Shown here: piece by piece, positions 62,657-64,000 of the stretch
Numbering within the stretch: position 1 is the first letter of the stretch
How the letters are laid out: the number at the start of each line of letters is the position of its first letter
From: an uncultured Prevotellaceae bacterium
Lineage (GTDB): Bacteria; Bacteroidota; Bacteroidia; Bacteroidales; Bacteroidaceae
DNA length: 64,000 nucleotides
Reading direction: 5' to 3'
NCBI GenBank assembly: GCA_900315455.1
Contig: OMZE01000003.1
Location: 123,443 to 187,442, forward strand
Position numbers and translations under genes: made by a program
Notes under the pieces: model-generated
The model's database searches: none
What the model was told of the DNA's origin: nothing
The model's input: the letters and a program-made list of their open reading frames with translations, nothing else

Positions 62657-63259
62657 ATGAAGAAGTCTGTAATGTATGGAATGGCATTGTTTGCCTTGGT
62701 CCTTTTGAGCATTGTGTTTGTGCCAACATTGTTCCTCGAAAATAGTGACAGGTTGGTCTGGCAATTGAGCAATTGGGCTTGGATACTTGCCTCGATGCTT
62801 ATCGCCATCATGGGTATCCTGATGACCATCCGTTTCACAAAAGGAAAACGCATCCTATGGAAAACAATGGGTTGGTCGTGCAGTATCGTATTGGTTATGG
62901 CATGTTTGATTAGCATATATATTGCAATGGTCAAGCATGATGAAAAAATATGGAGCAACAAAGAGTATGTCGTTTATTCGCAATACTACGACTTTTTTGA
63001 CCCCAATATGTTTGTCTTATACAAAAGAGACGGTCTTGTCGACAGGCGTATGTACCGTTTGAACAACATCGGTTTCGGTGAACTGAGGGGAGCCGATTTT
63101 TCTATGTACGACGAATTTGACCTGATTAAAGAAGAGATTGACGCAACGGAATTTGAAAGCGACAGCATCTATCACCGCACTGTCTTTTATAGATTAAGTG
63201 ATGGGTATCAATTTGAACAAGAAGAGAACGATTCGCTTTTGGATGTCATAAAGCATTAG
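62657..63259 (+). CDS. Membrane protein of unknown function
   Basis: 200 residues with three membrane helices (about 3-25, 34-55, 72-92) and a hydrophilic C-terminal domain with YDFFDPNMFVLYKRDGLVDRRMYRLNN. AGGAAG precedes the ATG. It forms a pair with the preceding gene. Confidence 0.7.
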   Translation: MKKSVMYGMALFALVLLSIVFVPTLFLENSDRLVWQLSNWAWILASMLIAIMGILMTIRFTKGKRILWKTMGWSCSIVLVMACLISIYIAMVKHDEKIWSNKEYVVYSQYYDFFDPNMFVLYKRDGLVDRRMYRLNNIGFGELRGADFSMYDEFDLIKEEIDATEFESDSIYHRTVFYRLSDGYQFEQEENDSLLDVIKH

Positions 63260-63293
63260 CCGTGATTCTGACTATGAATATATGCTTGTTATG

Positions 63294-63328
63294 CTGTAAA
63301 TGGTACAGATAGTGAAGCGTTTAAAACG
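63294..63328 (+). repeat. Structured 35-bp repeat, copy 3
   Basis: Identical to copy 1 over its full length. Ends 57 bases before the ATG at 63386, with a heptad array between. Confidence 0.9.
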
Positions 63329-63351
63329 CAAAAGGCATGGTTTAAATGGCA

Positions 63352-63384
63352 TAATTTTCAATCTTCAATCTTCAATTTTCAATA
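63352..63384 (-). repeat. Heptad array upstream of the PstS-like gene
   Basis: About four seven-base units, TTGAAAA/TTGAAGA on the minus strand, ending at the ATG. Here the orientation is opposite to the gene, unlike most other arrays in the window. Confidence 0.85.
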
Positions 63385-63385
63385 A

Positions 63386-64000
63386 ATGAAACATATCTTT
63401 TCCTTCCTGCTTCTGTTGTTGTGCTTCGTTTCATGCGGCAGTAGTAATGACAACGCGGAAAAAACAAAAGAAGATACTGCAGGTCTTGAAAAACCTACAG
63501 CCACGACCGCTTTTACCATCGAAAATGCCCCTGTAATAGACGGCTTGCTGAACAAAAAACTCCTGAATTGGAATACTCACCAGTCTTTCGTTGACTGCAT
63601 TGATGGGAAAAACGACATCATCATCACGGCACGTGGCATTTCACGTGACGAATCGGTATATGCCAAGGAAAAGGATGTTGAACTCCTCTCACGCCCCATA
63701 GCGAAAGACGCATTTGTGTTCATCGTCAATGCCGGCAATCCTGTGAAGAACCTCACCGTTGAGCAGGTGAAGAAAATCTATATGGGAGAAATCACCAATT
63801 GGAAGGAAGTGGGTGGCAACGATGCGCCTATCGTCCCTTATGTCCGCAATGCCAATTCAGGCAGCCAGGAGAAGATGGAAACCGTGGTGATGGCAGGCCT
63901 TACGATGCCTGAATGGAAGGAATTGACCTTGTTCACAATGATTTCTCCATACATTCAACTGGATAGCGACGTCAACGGCATCTGTTATACACCTTACTAT
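63386..64000 (+). CDS. PstS-like substrate-binding lipoprotein, C-terminus outside window
   Basis: 205 residues are visible from the ATG at 63386, with no stop before the window end. SPII signal with lipobox CFVSC (Cys about 17). The mature part has the PBP-like phosphate-binding pattern: GKNDIIITARGISRDE, RPIAKDAFVFIVNAGNPVKNLTVEQVKKIYMGEITNWKEVGG and NSGSQEKME. These are typical of PstS-like proteins of Bacteroidales that deliver phosphate to an ABC importer, although lone members may bind other anions. Confidence 0.85.
   Translation, partial: MKHIFSFLLLLLCFVSCGSSNDNAEKTKEDTAGLEKPTATTAFTIENAPVIDGLLNKKLLNWNTHQSFVDCIDGKNDIIITARGISRDESVYAKEKDVELLSRPIAKDAFVFIVNAGNPVKNLTVEQVKKIYMGEITNWKEVGGNDAPIVPYVRNANSGSQEKMETVVMAGLTMPEWKELTLFTMISPYIQLDSDVNGICYTPYY

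Noticed and set aside
61074-63328. CRISPR array made of the three 35-bp repeats
   Set aside because: Distances of 781 and 1439 bp with coding genes between are incompatible with spacers; treated as a dispersed structured repeat.

Overview
The window comes from a Bacteroidales chromosome, most likely Prevotella/Segatella. The evidence is the promoter style (TAnnTTTG with a TTG/TTTG box 19-20 bases upstream), the Nudix-type arabinose regulator, the SPII lipoprotein signals, the small-genome style operons and the abundance of short dispersed repeats. Most of it is ordinary chromosomal coding sequence; the accessory part is the restriction locus (26-35 kb) and the right-hand 8 kb.

Layout. 1-7.3 kb, minus strand: an L-arabinose operon (lipoprotein aldose epimerase, Na+/solute symporter, Nudix regulator, araD, araA, araB), interrupted between araA and araB by a small four-helix-bundle gene. 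7.6-11.4 kb: a galactose operon (galM, MFS sugar transporter, galK). 11.6-17.8 kb: housekeeping genes (folC, dnaJ, grpE, an ABC-F ATPase, an RluA-type pseudouridine synthase, a small membrane protein). 18-22.8 kb: a Crp/Fnr regulator divergent from nrfHA and two cytochrome c assembly genes (ResB-like, CcsA-like), i.e. nitrite ammonification. 22.9-25.9 kb: a secreted hydrolase, a DUF4373-type protein and an unknown exported protein. 26-35.2 kb: a tightly coupled five-gene type I restriction operon, hsdM-DUF1016 nuclease-hsdS-abiH-hsdR. 35.4-48.7 kb: a small cysteine protein, an ABC exporter, a GH3 glycosidase, a 1469-residue secreted TPR-CHAT protein with a neighbouring lipoprotein, a GH8-DUF4380 fusion and its adjacent AraC-type regulator. 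49-55.4 kb: a secreted His/Gly-repeat protein, a LysR regulator, a tiny membrane ORF, thioredoxin-like, C-N hydrolase, GNAT, esterase and HD proteins.

At 55.6 kb lies tRNA-Leu(UAG), followed by a mobilizable segment (HTH, DUF6291-like, accessory protein, candidate oriT, MobC, MobA) with no visible integrase. It ends directly against a broken C-terminal piece of a type II-like cas1. Right of that, three copies of a structured ~35-bp repeat precede three successive transcription units, the last being a PstS-like lipoprotein cut by the window edge.

The most striking thing outside the genes is the repeat content. Seven-base-period arrays (TTGAAAA, TTAAAGA, TTTGAGG types) sit exactly at gene borders, where they supply start or stop codons of folC, dnaJ, the 22.9-kb hydrolase and the GH8 protein. 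Nine-base-period arrays, several families of short palindromes and a 78-bp tandem promoter repeat also occur. Two genes of the restriction operon carry palindromic repeat material inside their reading frames. All assignments were made by reading motifs and overall similarity to remembered families; no database search was run.
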